Positions 18,201 through 27,472 of a DNA stretch of 64,000 nt are shown here, in pieces. The stretch comes from Sedimentisphaerales bacterium (GTDB taxonomy: Bacteria; Planctomycetota; Phycisphaerae; Sedimentisphaerales; SM23-30): assembly GCA_016928435.1 (NCBI GenBank), contig JAFGKT010000053.1, positions 82,464 through 146,463 of the forward strand, written 5' to 3'. Position numbers and translations under genes: made by a program. The notes under the pieces were generated by a model that was not told the DNA's origin, ran no database searches, and saw only the letters and a program-made list of their open reading frames with translations. Numbering within the stretch: the stretch's first letter is position 1; each line of letters opens with the position of its first letter.

Positions 18201-18992
18201 CGCCAAAGCCTCCGCCGAATTGGCTGGGATCGCGCCGCCATCCAAAGCGTTACGACGCTCCGATACCAAACGCCGAACAGCTACATAGCGCTCTACGAGA
18301 GAACGCTTCGCCGCATCGTCGCCCGCTAACACGTCCAACAGCGCAACCCGACAAGGGTCATCGACGTTATCCCAAACGGTGGACCGAGCATCAATATCGT
18401 TCGCCGATATAGCCGCGGCCGCCAACAACCCTTGTACTGCTCTCATGTCTTCCAAGGAGTCGCTCAGCAATGCCGCAGCACCTTGCACCGCGTCATAAGC
18501 CGCCCCCAAAGCCTCCAATTGCGCCAAACGACCCGCGTCATCCGTTAAAGCCGCGAAACGCGCCGTGCGACCCGCTTCATATGCCTCTTGAGTCGTCTCA
18601 CCTTCTTGACGAAGCAAGGCCGCTTCAACTTCCCGACGACTAATGTTGCGACTTTCTATCGTCTCACGCAAACGCTGATATTCCATCCGACGATTGCGAG
18701 TCTCCGCCGAAGCTGAAGGCATCTGAATCTCAATGCGACTCGTTCCTTGAGGACGCCAGATCAAATTCATCTGATTACCGGGGTCGATTCGCTCACGCAA
18801 TACCCGGATCGTAGTCTCAGCGGCTTCGCTCTTGGCGGACTCGCTCATATCGCTCGTATCAATCTCGAACAGCAAAGTCGTCCCGCCCGCCAAATCAATG
18901 CCCAGCTTAAAACTGTTCTTGGCGATCTCGTAGCCGGCTAAAGCCACCAAAATTACTATACCCAACACCTTCCACTTCAAATTCCTGTTCAT
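15219..18992 (-). CDS. secDF: protein translocase SecDF fusion
   Basis: Proton-driven accessory of the SecYEG translocon. In most bacteria SecD and SecF are separate; here they are one 1257-residue chain. A GAGG site lies nine bases before the ATG at 18992. The SecD half (1-~725) has TM1, LGIDLAGGTTLLFEID, the P1 periplasmic domain, GSLPARL, and TM2-6 with AVDANVLIFERIREE near 617-632. The SecF half (~730-1257) has its own TM1 (LFWVVSGALVICGIGMF), IEFTGGTSV, and GYSLNDTIVVFDRIREN near 1152-1168. The P1 region carries an unusual insertion of about 200 residues (roughly 105-340), helical and Ala/Glu/Arg-rich. It ends the tgt-yajC-secD-like-secDF series. Confidence 0.96.
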   Translation of the reverse strand: MNRNLKWKVLGIVILVALAGYEIAKNSFKLGIDLAGGTTLLFEIDTSDMSESAKSEAAETTIRVLRERIDPGNQMNLIWRPQGTSRIEIQMPSASAETRNRRMEYQRLRETIESRNISRREVEAALLRQEGETTQEAYEAGRTARFAALTDDAGRLAQLEALGAAYDAVQGAAALLSDSLEDMRAVQGLLAAAAISANDIDARSTVWDNVDDPCRVALLDVLAGDDAAKRSLVERYVAVRRLVSERRNALDGGAIPANSAEALAVEESTVGGFQGALDAAWREFDQGNIDLERLTRFLEQGGTILSDEINVLKNQHADLASTLDELAVAYAAYAENKGQLDDPADLMRKLRGSGVLEFRILPVVGSSEFRESDAAHYRGMLAEYGPMPARYVNEDYSWHRIRDLEDFRDGMRGTNVVIDEFAGSGYVLASNKAGETMLESDGDWQLTDARQGIDYRSGGLAVDFEFNEIGAGLFLDLTRNNMQRQLCILLDDQAFSAPTIQKAIHYQGQITGDFSRQEIRDLVDKLNAGSLPARLGDQPISMNSVGPMMGQENIDAGLTAALSGLIAVALFMLLYYLVAGALADIALFMNLLIILGVMAFSRSTFTMPGIAGLILTIGMAVDANVLIFERIREEQERGSSLRMAIKNGYDRAFRTILDANVTTFITALILYMLASEEVKGFALTLMIGIVTSMFTALFVTRVIFDLLTEFKILKNRLVMMRLIRTSKINWMGARKLFWVVSGALVICGIGMFVHRHDNRAENSPYSIEFTGGTSVRVLLTDDSMDREAVEQAINDTEVTGAGGRSTLNARVQRIGAPEEHQFEIVTTATNLTRVEIPRDVLGGISAAELQSRVSDSAAKLGDDRMADVEVTESGGNYTLLTSQNSPARVRSALRGVLPADWELSAEAIQTDDIVSDTIHTALMGHLTTPSDLEPTLHYDPITEDLLRTKPNIDQSYLGGVLVTANFGDGQSESLARVMDRFTAMRLQDNARVGGLNYEVFGLDGSTNEEALVTGVEIAVAPEEVIYNVNADTDDMRTWTAFAESQTELFGQALSEEKTLPWVTQIDPSVGQQSLNDALVAIVFSLLAIVVYVWIRFGTARFGLAAVAALVHDVCIAAGMVAASAWLSQTAVGRALGIRDFKIDLPMIAGFLTVIGYSLNDTIVVFDRIRENRGKATVLTPDIINRSINQTLSRTLLTSFTTLIVLVVMYIWGGEGLRGFNYVLIIGVLVGTYSSIGIATPLLYGAEVGEKKSAAGTE

Positions 18993-19413
18993 TTATGAAT
19001 GCCTCAGCTCAATTGCCTCGCCCGTAAACTCCAGTGGGCTTTTATGTTTAACCAACTCCAACGGACCGAAAAAAAACTTCTCAGTACCGCATCTACAAGT
19101 ATGCCTACACAGATGCCAAATCCAACTAAAAACAGCCTCGCCGAAAACGTATCTGCCTTAATACTACAGATATGCCATAAGTGTCTTTTATACAACCACT
19201 TACTAAATAAATCTCGATGAGATCGGTCCGTCCAAGTAACCAAAATCTCCAAAGCCAAACGGATAATTCTACCGGATTTCACCAAACCCGGCAATGACCA
19301 AACCTAACCAACAACGCTTACCCCAAACCCCAAATAAGCCTGTTGTCTCTCCATTACCTCGGCTTTCTACCTAAACCACTTTAGAACAATATCTTACACG
19401 ATGTAACCAGCTT
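18993..19413. other. gap between secDF and secD-like gene with a doubtful small ORF
   Basis: 421 bases. An open frame 19004-19294 (-, 96 codons, TTG start) has one hydrophobic stretch (ARLFLVGFGICVGILVDAVL), and its stop overlaps the GAGG site of secDF. Codon usage is unlike the neighbours (many TTA, ATA) and there is no ribosome site, so it is not called a gene. Nothing else is seen. Confidence 0.4.
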
Positions 19414-20562
19414 CTACTGCCCCTGGCCCGGCGCCAAAACCTCACTAACCTCGGCCGTCGCCGTGTTCAGACCACAAGCTAGTACGCCGGCTTGCAACTT
19501 AACCACCAAATCCGTCGCCGCGTTCCAGCTCAAATCCCCCCAAATCGCCAGCCGCCCACGCACCACAGCATCAACTGTCGTTATCGAGACTATTTCGCCA
19601 TCCACTATCACCGCCAGCACCCGATCCATGTTTAACAGCGCAAAATTCGTGAAATAATCACCGCCCGTTCCTTTGAAAACTACCCGAACAGCCCAATGAC
19701 CCTCATTATCAAAATCAACTTCCGCGGATTCCACTTCCCAACCCCCCTCCGTGATAGTGACGTATTCTGCTGGATTGTTTGACACCAAAACATATCTGTC
19801 ACCTAAATAACTGCCGTTAATCGCGTTTGGCATTAGTTCGGCAACCCGCCGCCGGATCGGCAACCATAAATACCCCTGATCCAAACCAACAGCACGCCAA
19901 TTATCACTACCATGCTCATGCAAACGTTGGCGCTCACGAACAATCGCTGAATCACTCAGGTCGCCCATGTCATTGACCAAAGGAAGAACCCGCAACTCCA
20001 ACTGCCCCCGACCAGCTAACATCGCTGTCACTTCGCAAGGATCATCCAAACGTAAACGCTGAGCAACCAACGCATAAGCGTCGTAAGCCAAAACCACCTT
20101 GTTCAGAGCCATCCACAAATCCTGATGACTCTGCTGTAACTGCGATATAACTGCGTGCCGTTGCGCCCCCGGTCGATCCAATACCGCTTCCAAAGATTCC
20201 GCCTCTTCTTGCGTCAACTCCGTCGATAGCCGCTCCCATTGGAATAAATAATTACTACGCCGACGACGGTCCGACAGCGATGCGTGCGGTATCAAAACCT
20301 CCAACCGGCCATCATCCAGAAAACTAACCTCCAGGTTTACTTCACCCCTAGGATTCAAACGGTCGCGAACTATATCGCAAAATCGGTCTCGGTCTGTGCC
20401 CGTCACCAAAGCATCGCACCCATCCTCCAACTCATACACCAAACAAACCCCACCCACCTGCGCCACACTCGGCCCACAACTGCTGCCAAATGCCACCCAG
20501 AGTATTATCAGCACCAGTGGAACAACCAATTCAAGTACCAATAAGACCGTCTGCTTGCGCAT
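19414..20562 (-). CDS. SecD paralogue reduced to TM1 and the periplasmic P1 domain
   Basis: A SecD-like ectodomain without a channel. The ATG at 20562 follows GAG by six bases; GTG 20568 is an alternative two codons earlier. The 382 residues have one N-terminal helix (VLLVLELVVPLVLIILWVAFG), a short coiled segment, and sequence that tracks SecD P1: GQLELRVLPLVNDMGD against GVLEFRILPVVGSSEF in SecDF, RYVLVSNNPAEYVTITEGGWEV against GYVLASNKAGETMLESDGDW, and DLVVKLQAGVLACGL in place of DLVDKLNAGSLPARL. It stops where SecD would enter TM2, so none of the proton-path residues exist. It lies exactly between yajC and secDF, in the usual secD place, and may bind YajC/SecDF or exported chains (inference). 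Confidence 0.75.
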   Translation of the reverse strand: MRKQTVLLVLELVVPLVLIILWVAFGSSCGPSVAQVGGVCLVYELEDGCDALVTGTDRDRFCDIVRDRLNPRGEVNLEVSFLDDGRLEVLIPHASLSDRRRRSNYLFQWERLSTELTQEEAESLEAVLDRPGAQRHAVISQLQQSHQDLWMALNKVVLAYDAYALVAQRLRLDDPCEVTAMLAGRGQLELRVLPLVNDMGDLSDSAIVRERQRLHEHGSDNWRAVGLDQGYLWLPIRRRVAELMPNAINGSYLGDRYVLVSNNPAEYVTITEGGWEVESAEVDFDNEGHWAVRVVFKGTGGDYFTNFALLNMDRVLAVIVDGEIVSITTVDAVVRGRLAIWGDLSWNAATDLVVKLQAGVLACGLNTATAEVSEVLAPGQGQ

Positions 20563-20650
20563 AGTCACTCGCTTTCAGACCACCGCCACAACTCCGTCAA
20601 AACCAATCCAAACCTAGAACGTCGGCTCTTGGTGGTCTTGAACTTCCGAA

Positions 20651-20682
20651 TTAGCCCCCTGACCTTCTCAGGGGGTTTTAAC
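20651..20682 (+). repeat. TTAG hairpin element 2 (TGA class)
   Basis: TTAG, CCCCCTGA/TCAGGGGG stem with loop CCTTC-type, TTTTAAC. + orientation although yajC and the secD-like gene are both on the - strand; 89 bases upstream of the secD-like start. Confidence 0.85.
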
Positions 20683-20783
20683 ACGCGAAAATCACAACTT
20701 CTAACCAACGCCAATTAAGTCGATAGTCACTTGCGTTATGAATCCCGACAATGTAAATCAAGAAAAAGTGCGACATCGCACAC

Positions 20784-21221
20784 TTAGTTACTCTTTTCTT
20801 CATCTTCCGTCATTATTCGACTGATCGCGCTGCGAGCAAAACGCATTTTCGTATTTGTGCTTTCGTCAATCTTAACCACCACTTCGTCGTCACGCACATC
20901 CGCTATCGTACCGATAATCCCGCCAATCGTACGAACTCTATCACCTTTTTTCATCGCTGCCATCATCTGTTGGTGTTGCTGCTGACGCTTCTTCGGACCA
21001 CGGAACATGAAGAAATAAAGCACCACAAACATCAGTACCAAAGGCACCCACGTCGGTATCCCGCCGCCTTGCTCCCCGCCTTCAACCATACTGCAAGGAT
21101 CGACCACTTCTTCAGAACCTACCACCGCCCCGCAAGGATCCACTGCCGCGCCATCCTGCGCCCACGAAACGTAGCTTAACACAAACACCAAAACCGCTGT
21201 TGCCAACAACATTTTCTTCAT
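20784..21221 (-). CDS. yajC: preprotein translocase subunit YajC, with N-terminal extension
   Basis: Small membrane partner of SecDF. GGAAGGA lies seven bases before the ATG. The 145 residues are longer than the usual ~100: a cleavable-looking signal (KKMLLATAVLVFVLSYVSWA) and about 30 acidic residues with two DPC motifs precede the normal YajC body. That body is one helix (VPLVLMFVVLYFFMF), the basic KKRQQQHQQMMAAMKKGDRVRT segment, and GGIIGTIADVRDDEVVVKID. The added periplasmic part is not typical and might interact with the SecD-like ectodomain downstream. Position between tgt and the sec genes is the classical one. Confidence 0.93.
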   Translation of the reverse strand: MKKMLLATAVLVFVLSYVSWAQDGAAVDPCGAVVGSEEVVDPCSMVEGGEQGGGIPTWVPLVLMFVVLYFFMFRGPKKRQQQHQQMMAAMKKGDRVRTIGGIIGTIADVRDDEVVVKIDESTNTKMRFARSAISRIMTEDEEKSN

Positions 21222-21315
21222 CAGTTATTCCTTCCGTCTTATGGGATCTCTTTACAATATCGATCCAAACTAAAATTCAATATCCAACGTTAAAGCCAAT
21301 CGCCCACGGACCTAC

Positions 21316-22416
<1,101 letters not shown>

Positions 22417-23685
22417 CTAATACGCCCGCTCTAAATTCGCGCCCGGATAATAATACCGCAAGATCGCCACACAATCATAACCCAAAACCGCCATCGCTTG
22501 ACAACCCCATTGGCACATCCCCACCCCATGACCGTACCCCCGGCCGTCAGCGAAACGCCAAACATCACCTCCGTCTTCCAAACGGTACCAACTGCTCCGC
22601 AAAGGCCTCTCCGTACTGGTAACACCTAAACGAAAACGCTCCGCGCAAATCCGCGTTCGTGCACCTGTACTGCCAAGCAAGCCCAACTCTTCGACCCGCC
22701 CGCAGTCGCTCTGACGCGTCACCGCAACATCCACTATTCGTTCCAAATACGCCAAGTCATCATAGCGCCTCAGCAAAGCCTCACTCAATTCCGCTTTGCC
22801 GATTTCAACCGTCCCCCAATTCATCAAACCCTCCGGCGCCGCCCGCCGACAATAATCGCAAACTCCGCCTCGCAGCGGCACCTGCGATTCCTCAATTCCA
22901 CCAAATGCCCCTTGTGCGTCCGCTGTGTGCCCCCCGCACGTCGAACTGAAATACCCCGGCAATACCGCGTCAGACCCACTGCCACCATACGTCAACACCA
23001 CACCACGCGTATCCTGCACTGCCGTCGTCACCCGCACCGTTTCCCCCGCGACCCCCCGATACATCTGACTGGCTTGATTACTGCCTAGATCCCATTCACC
23101 TGCGCCGCCTCGTCGGTTGATACGCCACAACGCGTAACTGCGACTGGCGACACTCTGAGCCCGCAAAGCTGCCATGTGCCAACTTGCGTATGCCTCCGCG
23201 CCTACTACCCCTTGCAGGTAACTCTCCAAATCTAATATGTTAACCACTCGAATCGCGTCCCCCGATTCATCAGCCAACAACCGTAACTGACCCCGGTAAC
23301 GCTGCTGCTCCGATTCGCCAACGCAAACATAACCCCCGTCGCTGCTGCGAACATCTAATGCCGCCGACTCCCCTAATGGTACCTCACCCCATAAATGCCC
23401 GTCAGGCGATTCTATCTGCCAACAGTCGTCCCGCAAACGAACCACACAGCTTTCGCCCGCATCCAACGCCAAATAACAGACACTCCCCCGGCGATTCCAA
23501 AAACCTACCCCACCGCCCTCGCAACCCACCGATACACAATCCCCAATAAATAGGGACACACGAACCGTAGCCGCCGGCAACGCCGGATGAACCACACGCG
23601 CCGAGCGATCAATACTGCCGCCGCCATGGTCGCTCTGATCACAACCGCACAGAACAACCGCCGGCGCAGCAAGAAAACAAAACAA
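22417..23685 (-). CDS. SpoIID/LytB-domain lipoprotein
   Basis: Likely peptidoglycan-cleaving or amidase-enhancing protein outside the inner membrane. The only standard start in frame is TTG 23685, giving 422 residues; no ribosome site is seen and the reading frame stays open upstream, so the true start is uncertain. The N-terminus is hydrophobic (FCFLAAPAVVLCGCDQ) with a lipobox-like LCGC. The SpoIID signature follows: VNILDLESYLQGVVGAEAY (with the Glu expected for catalysis), ALRAQSVASRSYALW, YFSSTCGGHTADAQ, and at the end GRGYGHGVGMCQWGCQAMA and LRYYYPGANLE. It lies 32 bases after the TPR-alphaCTD gene and directly abuts tgt. Confidence 0.85.
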   Translation of the reverse strand: MFCFLAAPAVVLCGCDQSDHGGGSIDRSARVVHPALPAATVRVSLFIGDCVSVGCEGGGVGFWNRRGSVCYLALDAGESCVVRLRDDCWQIESPDGHLWGEVPLGESAALDVRSSDGGYVCVGESEQQRYRGQLRLLADESGDAIRVVNILDLESYLQGVVGAEAYASWHMAALRAQSVASRSYALWRINRRGGAGEWDLGSNQASQMYRGVAGETVRVTTAVQDTRGVVLTYGGSGSDAVLPGYFSSTCGGHTADAQGAFGGIEESQVPLRGGVCDYCRRAAPEGLMNWGTVEIGKAELSEALLRRYDDLAYLERIVDVAVTRQSDCGRVEELGLLGSTGARTRICAERFRLGVTSTERPLRSSWYRLEDGGDVWRFADGRGYGHGVGMCQWGCQAMAVLGYDCVAILRYYYPGANLERAY

Positions 23686-23717
23686 ACATATTCGTGAAAA
23701 CCAAGGACCGTAAAGCC

Positions 23718-25121
23718 TCAGTCTAATTCGCGCAGCGATAGATTACGCTCCTTCAAACGCTGTTTGATCTCAACCAAACTCGTCTGACCAAAATTCTTAC
23801 AGCCTAATAACTCCGCTTCCGTACGCTTCGTCAAATCACCAATAACGTCAATGTTCAAACGCTGCAAACATTTCCGAGCCCGCACCGAAAGCTCCAAATC
23901 CGATACCGGCTGATTCAGCATGTCATTGCTTTCCTCGTCCTCTTCCTCCAAATGACGCTCCGGGGCCAAACCATTGTTGCGATCCTCCAAAAGCTGACCC
24001 AAACGCAGATTCTTCTGGTTTAAAATCGCCCGAATCTCCTGCAAACTCGTCTCGCCGAAATTCTTGTACGCCAGCAATTCGTTCTCAGTTACACGAAGCA
24101 AATCGCCAATGTACTTGATGTTCATCTTCTTCAAACAATTACGCGAACGAACCGAAAGCTCAAAGTCCGTGATCGGAATCTCCAATACCTGATTGCATTG
24201 GTCCATCCGACGCTCTTGCTCTTCATCATAGTACATCACTTTGCTCGCTTCGATGTCCTTCAAAAACATCCGCGCCCGCTGATGATTCGGATGAGCAGCG
24301 AGAACCTGCTTCACACAACGACCAGCCGCACTATAATCTTCCACGTCTTCGTACAATACCGCCAGGTTCAACAACGCACTCACGTGTACAGCGCCGCTGT
24401 TGATGCACCGCTCGTAATAATTAACCGCCTTTATTTCGTCGCCGTAAATATCCGTCGCGTACGCTAGATGGAACAACGCATCCGTATGTTCGCCGTCCAA
24501 CGCCACCGCTTGCTCATATTCGTCCATCGCATCACCATGACGCCCGTTCGCTTCGTGCAGCCGCCCCAACTGATAATGGTACTCCGCTCGAATCTCACCT
24601 ACCCGACTCAAGTTCTGTAAGTGTTGCTCAGCACCTTCAAGATCACCCTGGCAACGCAGACAATCAGCAATTGCCATCTTCATGTCAAAACTGTCAGCCC
24701 CTTTGCTCTCCGCCGCTTCAAAAGCTGATATCGCGCCCGCGTAGTCACCCAAATGGCACAAACTGCGACCTTTAAGAGTAAATTGCGAAACCCCTTCGCC
24801 TGCCTTCTCAACCCACTCGACCGCACTGGCGTAATTCGCCAATGCGTAATAGAGCTGAGCTACCTTCAACGACGAAATCGCCTCAGATGATAGACTCGCA
24901 CCCCGTGAGGATATCGCAGCCGACAGGGACTGCCCCGCCTGCTCACGTATCCGAGAACTGCTGCGAATCGCTCTAAATAGCTCGTCAAAAGCATCTTCGC
25001 TCAAGGAACTGCCAGTCTGCAAAACAGAATCCACGTCAAAACCTGAACTCATAGACGTTGTCTCCATAACCGAATCGCCTCCACTTGGCAAAGTCGTCGC
25101 TTCAATAGCTTCAATATCCAT
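23718..25121 (-). CDS. TPR protein with two RNA polymerase alpha C-terminal-like domains
   Basis: Probably a DNA- or RNA-polymerase-associated regulator. The 467 residues comprise an acidic N-terminus, about five to six TPR-like helical pairs (~65-300), and two alphaCTD folds. The first (~310-375, LEIPITDFELSVRSRNCLKKM ... NFGETSLQEI) keeps the Arg and Asn that in E. coli alpha (R265, N268) contact the DNA minor groove. The second (~399-467, LNQPVSDLELSVRARKCLQRL ... NFGQTSLVEI) keeps the Arg but has Lys in place of Asn. Both lack the K298 equivalent. The start may be ATG 25121 or ATG 25067, which has GGAGG ten bases upstream. It heads the run into spoIID-like and tgt. Confidence 0.85.
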   Translation of the reverse strand: MDIEAIEATTLPSGGDSVMETTSMSSGFDVDSVLQTGSSLSEDAFDELFRAIRSSSRIREQAGQSLSAAISSRGASLSSEAISSLKVAQLYYALANYASAVEWVEKAGEGVSQFTLKGRSLCHLGDYAGAISAFEAAESKGADSFDMKMAIADCLRCQGDLEGAEQHLQNLSRVGEIRAEYHYQLGRLHEANGRHGDAMDEYEQAVALDGEHTDALFHLAYATDIYGDEIKAVNYYERCINSGAVHVSALLNLAVLYEDVEDYSAAGRCVKQVLAAHPNHQRARMFLKDIEASKVMYYDEEQERRMDQCNQVLEIPITDFELSVRSRNCLKKMNIKYIGDLLRVTENELLAYKNFGETSLQEIRAILNQKNLRLGQLLEDRNNGLAPERHLEEEDEESNDMLNQPVSDLELSVRARKCLQRLNIDVIGDLTKRTEAELLGCKNFGQTSLVEIKQRLKERNLSLRELD

Positions 25122-25179
25122 ATATCTATCACACCATTACAAAACTGTTAAACTGTTAAATACTGACAGACCGTTTCAT

Positions 25180-25208
25180 ACGCTAAAAACGATAAACACA
25201 ACTGTCAA
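25180..25208 (-). promoter_or_regulatory. promoter candidate for the TPR-alphaCTD gene
   Basis: On the - strand TTGACA (25208-25203), 17 bases, TAGCGT (25185-25180). The -35 is perfect, the -10 poor. A tandem AACTGTTA pair (25143-25158) lies just downstream in the leader and could be an operator. The remaining gap 25209-25447 shows no gene. Confidence 0.4.
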
Positions 25209-25447
25209 AAGTGGTTAAAGAACCAGCGAACCAACAATGGCCCGAAAGCCCAATGAACCGCGTCTGTTAAGATCAAGCCCACTATTATATACCCAATCCA
25301 ATCCACTGCAAGCCTATATTGGGCCGACCAACCGCCTTGCCCGCCATATTAAGCTGTCAATCAATATTTCGCGTGTCTTTAACCCCAATCCCGTCCAGCC
25401 TTGTAACCTGTCTAATATTCCCTGACCTCACCACCGTCAACTATCTA

Positions 25448-25476
25448 TTGCCCAACCAACATCAATAAGGTATAAT
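25448..25476 (+). promoter_or_regulatory. sigma70-like promoter of the lipid kinase-kdsA genes
   Basis: TTGCCC (25448-25453), 17 bases, TATAAT (25471-25476), start expected near 25483 and about 49 bases before the ATG at 25532. The -35 hexamer TTGCCC is the same as in the nfeD promoter. Confidence 0.7.
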
Positions 25477-25531
25477 AACCGCCTGCATAGGTAAACTCAT
25501 TAAAAATAAAGAGTTATAACACACCAACCCC

Positions 25532-26485
25532 ATGGCCCAACCAACCTATCATTTTGTAGTCAACCCCAAGTCCGGCTCCGCCGCCAACACTCGCAACATC
25601 CGTTTCCTGCGCGAAACCTTAATCAGTCGCGGTGCCCGGGTGCGTATCGACATCACCAAATCCCTTGCCCACGCCACCGAACTGGCTGCCGCGATCTCTC
25701 AAACCGATTGTCAAACCCTCGTGGTCGCAGGAGGCGACGGCACCGTCAGCAGTATCGCGCAAGGCATGGCCGGGTCAACCATGCCCGTATTGATCCTACC
25801 CACCGGCACCGAAAATCTCATTGCGTGCGAACTCGGTATCGACGGCTCTCACGACATGATTTTACGAACCCTCGATCACGGCCATGTCCGCAAGCTCGAC
25901 CTAGGCCTGGCAAACGGCAGACACTTCGTCGCCGTCGCCGGTGTAGGCTTCGATGGCGAAGTCATACAACGAATCAACCGGTTCCGAACCGGACATATCA
26001 CCCACAGCGATTATATTTGGCCTATCTGCCGAACATTCTGGGAATATCGCTTCCCGCATATCAAAGTCGTCGCTGATGGACAAACCGTCTGCGACCAGCC
26101 CGCGCTAGTGTTCGTCTCCAATATTTCACGCTATGCCGTCGGACTAAAAATCTCGCCCACCGCCGACTTCAGCGACTCCATGCTAAATCTCACCATCTAC
26201 AAATGTAACAGCCGACGCCGTTTGCTATGGCACTCCATCCTCACCATGCTAGGACAATCGCACCGCAGCGCCAACGCCCTTAGATTCACTTGCCGCCATA
26301 TCACCATCACACCTCAAGACCCCACAGTGCCAGTCGAACTCGACGGCGAGCCGGGCCCCGCCGCGCCGCTAGACATCAAAGTCATACCCGCAGCCGCAAG
26401 CCTGCTCGCACCACCCGAAAAAGATCAACCAAACTATCGTCCGCCGGCGCGATTCTATCATCTGCGTAAATGGCTATTACGATAA
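25532..26485 (+). CDS. diacylglycerol/lipid kinase family protein
   Basis: Soluble lipid kinase of the DagK/YegS/sphingosine kinase type. The 317 residues show VVNPKSGSA at the start, the nucleotide loop VVAGGDGTVSSIAQGM, and LPTGTENLIACELGI; this last block has TENL where most members have GTGNDFA-like sequence. Further on come DLGLANGRHFVAVAGVGFDGEVI and the C-terminal VELDGEPGPAAPLDIKV. There is no Shine-Dalgarno site before the ATG although the promoter is strong. It is followed after 29 bases by kdsA, so the operon may serve envelope lipid synthesis; the actual lipid substrate is unknown. Confidence 0.88.
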   Translation: MAQPTYHFVVNPKSGSAANTRNIRFLRETLISRGARVRIDITKSLAHATELAAAISQTDCQTLVVAGGDGTVSSIAQGMAGSTMPVLILPTGTENLIACELGIDGSHDMILRTLDHGHVRKLDLGLANGRHFVAVAGVGFDGEVIQRINRFRTGHITHSDYIWPICRTFWEYRFPHIKVVADGQTVCDQPALVFVSNISRYAVGLKISPTADFSDSMLNLTIYKCNSRRRLLWHSILTMLGQSHRSANALRFTCRHITITPQDPTVPVELDGEPGPAAPLDIKVIPAAASLLAPPEKDQPNYRPPARFYHLRKWLLR

Positions 26486-26514
26486 AAACCAACTCCTAAA
26501 TAAGGACCAGACAA

Positions 26515-27357
26515 ATGACCGTCAAAAATATAACCATAACCTCACCAACCACCAATCAATTCATATTAGGCCCCCAAACCGGCTTGTTCCTCGTCGCAGG
26601 CCCATGCGTCATCGAAAACCAAGATATCTGTTGCCGAATCGCCGAAACCATAAAAACCATCGCCGATAAACTCCAAATCCCATACGTCTTCAAAGCCAGT
26701 TTCGATAAAGCCAACCGGACCAGCTTCGATAGCTTTCGAGGCCCAGGACTACAAGAGGGCCTCAAAATCCTTCAGCACATTCGCGAACAATTCCAAATCC
26801 CCGTTGTCTCCGATATCCACACGCCCGAACAAGCCGCGCCCGCCGCGCAAGTACTCGATATCATCCAACTTCCCGCTTTCCTCATCCGCCAAACCGACCT
26901 CATCGAAGCCGCCGCACGTACCCAAAAATGCGTCCAACTCAAAAAAGCGCAGTTCATGGCCCCCTGGGATATGAAAAACGTAGTCGCCAAAGCAAACGCC
27001 TGCGACAATCACAACCTAACCCTCGTCGAACGCGGCTCATCATTCGGCTATAACCGCCTCGTTTGCGATATGACCGCGATCCCGCAAATGCAAACTCTCG
27101 GCTACCCAACCATCATCGATGCCACCCATTCAACCCAACAGCCCGGCGGACTAGGCAACGCATCCGGAGGCGCACCAGACATGGCACATGTCCTCGCAAG
27201 ATCCGCCGTCGCCGCCGGTGCCGATGGCATCTTCATCGAAACCCATCCCGATCCCGCTAACGCCCTAAGCGACGCAGCCTGCATGATCCCCCTGAACCAA
27301 ATTGAAAATCTCCTAAAAACCTGCAAAAACATCTACCAATCAATACGCAATCAGTAA
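26515..27357 (+). CDS. kdsA: 2-dehydro-3-deoxyphosphooctonate aldolase (Kdo-8-phosphate synthase)
   Basis: Condenses arabinose-5-phosphate with phosphoenolpyruvate to Kdo-8-phosphate, the first committed step to Kdo of lipopolysaccharide. AAGGA lies eight bases before the ATG. The 280 residues match the family, with GPCVIENQDICCRIAETI, FKASFDKANRTSFDSFRGPG, VSDIHTPEQAAPAAQVLDIIQLPAFLIRQTDL, KKAQFMAPWDMKNVVAKA, LVERGSSFGYNRLVCDM and DATHSTQQPGG. The Asn-carrying MKNVV and SSFGYNRLV indicate the metal-independent type, although a Cys lies close to the first GPC block. It shows that this planctomycete makes an LPS-type outer leaflet. Confidence 0.96.
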   Translation: MTVKNITITSPTTNQFILGPQTGLFLVAGPCVIENQDICCRIAETIKTIADKLQIPYVFKASFDKANRTSFDSFRGPGLQEGLKILQHIREQFQIPVVSDIHTPEQAAPAAQVLDIIQLPAFLIRQTDLIEAAARTQKCVQLKKAQFMAPWDMKNVVAKANACDNHNLTLVERGSSFGYNRLVCDMTAIPQMQTLGYPTIIDATHSTQQPGGLGNASGGAPDMAHVLARSAVAAGADGIFIETHPDPANALSDAACMIPLNQIENLLKTCKNIYQSIRNQ

Positions 27358-27376
27358 CAAACCAAAACCCACCCCC

Positions 27377-27409
27377 TTAGCCCCCGGGTCACATCCCGGG
27401 GGTTCAAAC
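27377..27409 (+). repeat. TTAG hairpin element 3 (GGGTCAC class)
   Basis: TTAG, CCCCCGGG/CCCGGGGG stem around TCACAT, then TTCAAAC. 19 bases after kdsA (+), 64 before the flavoprotein start. Confidence 0.85.
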
Positions 27410-27472
27410 TCCAACCAATCAATAACTTCATGCCCGCAAAACCGCCATATTGACAAAAATAAGGAGCAGACC

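Noticed and set aside
19004..19294. 96-codon - strand open frame before secDF
   Set aside because: TTG start, no ribosome site and codon use unlike neighbours, although its hydrophobic stretch and position are suggestive.
27449..27454. TTGACA before the flavoprotein gene as a promoter -35
   Set aside because: A -10 at correct distance would fall on the start codon; the element overlaps the ribosome site.
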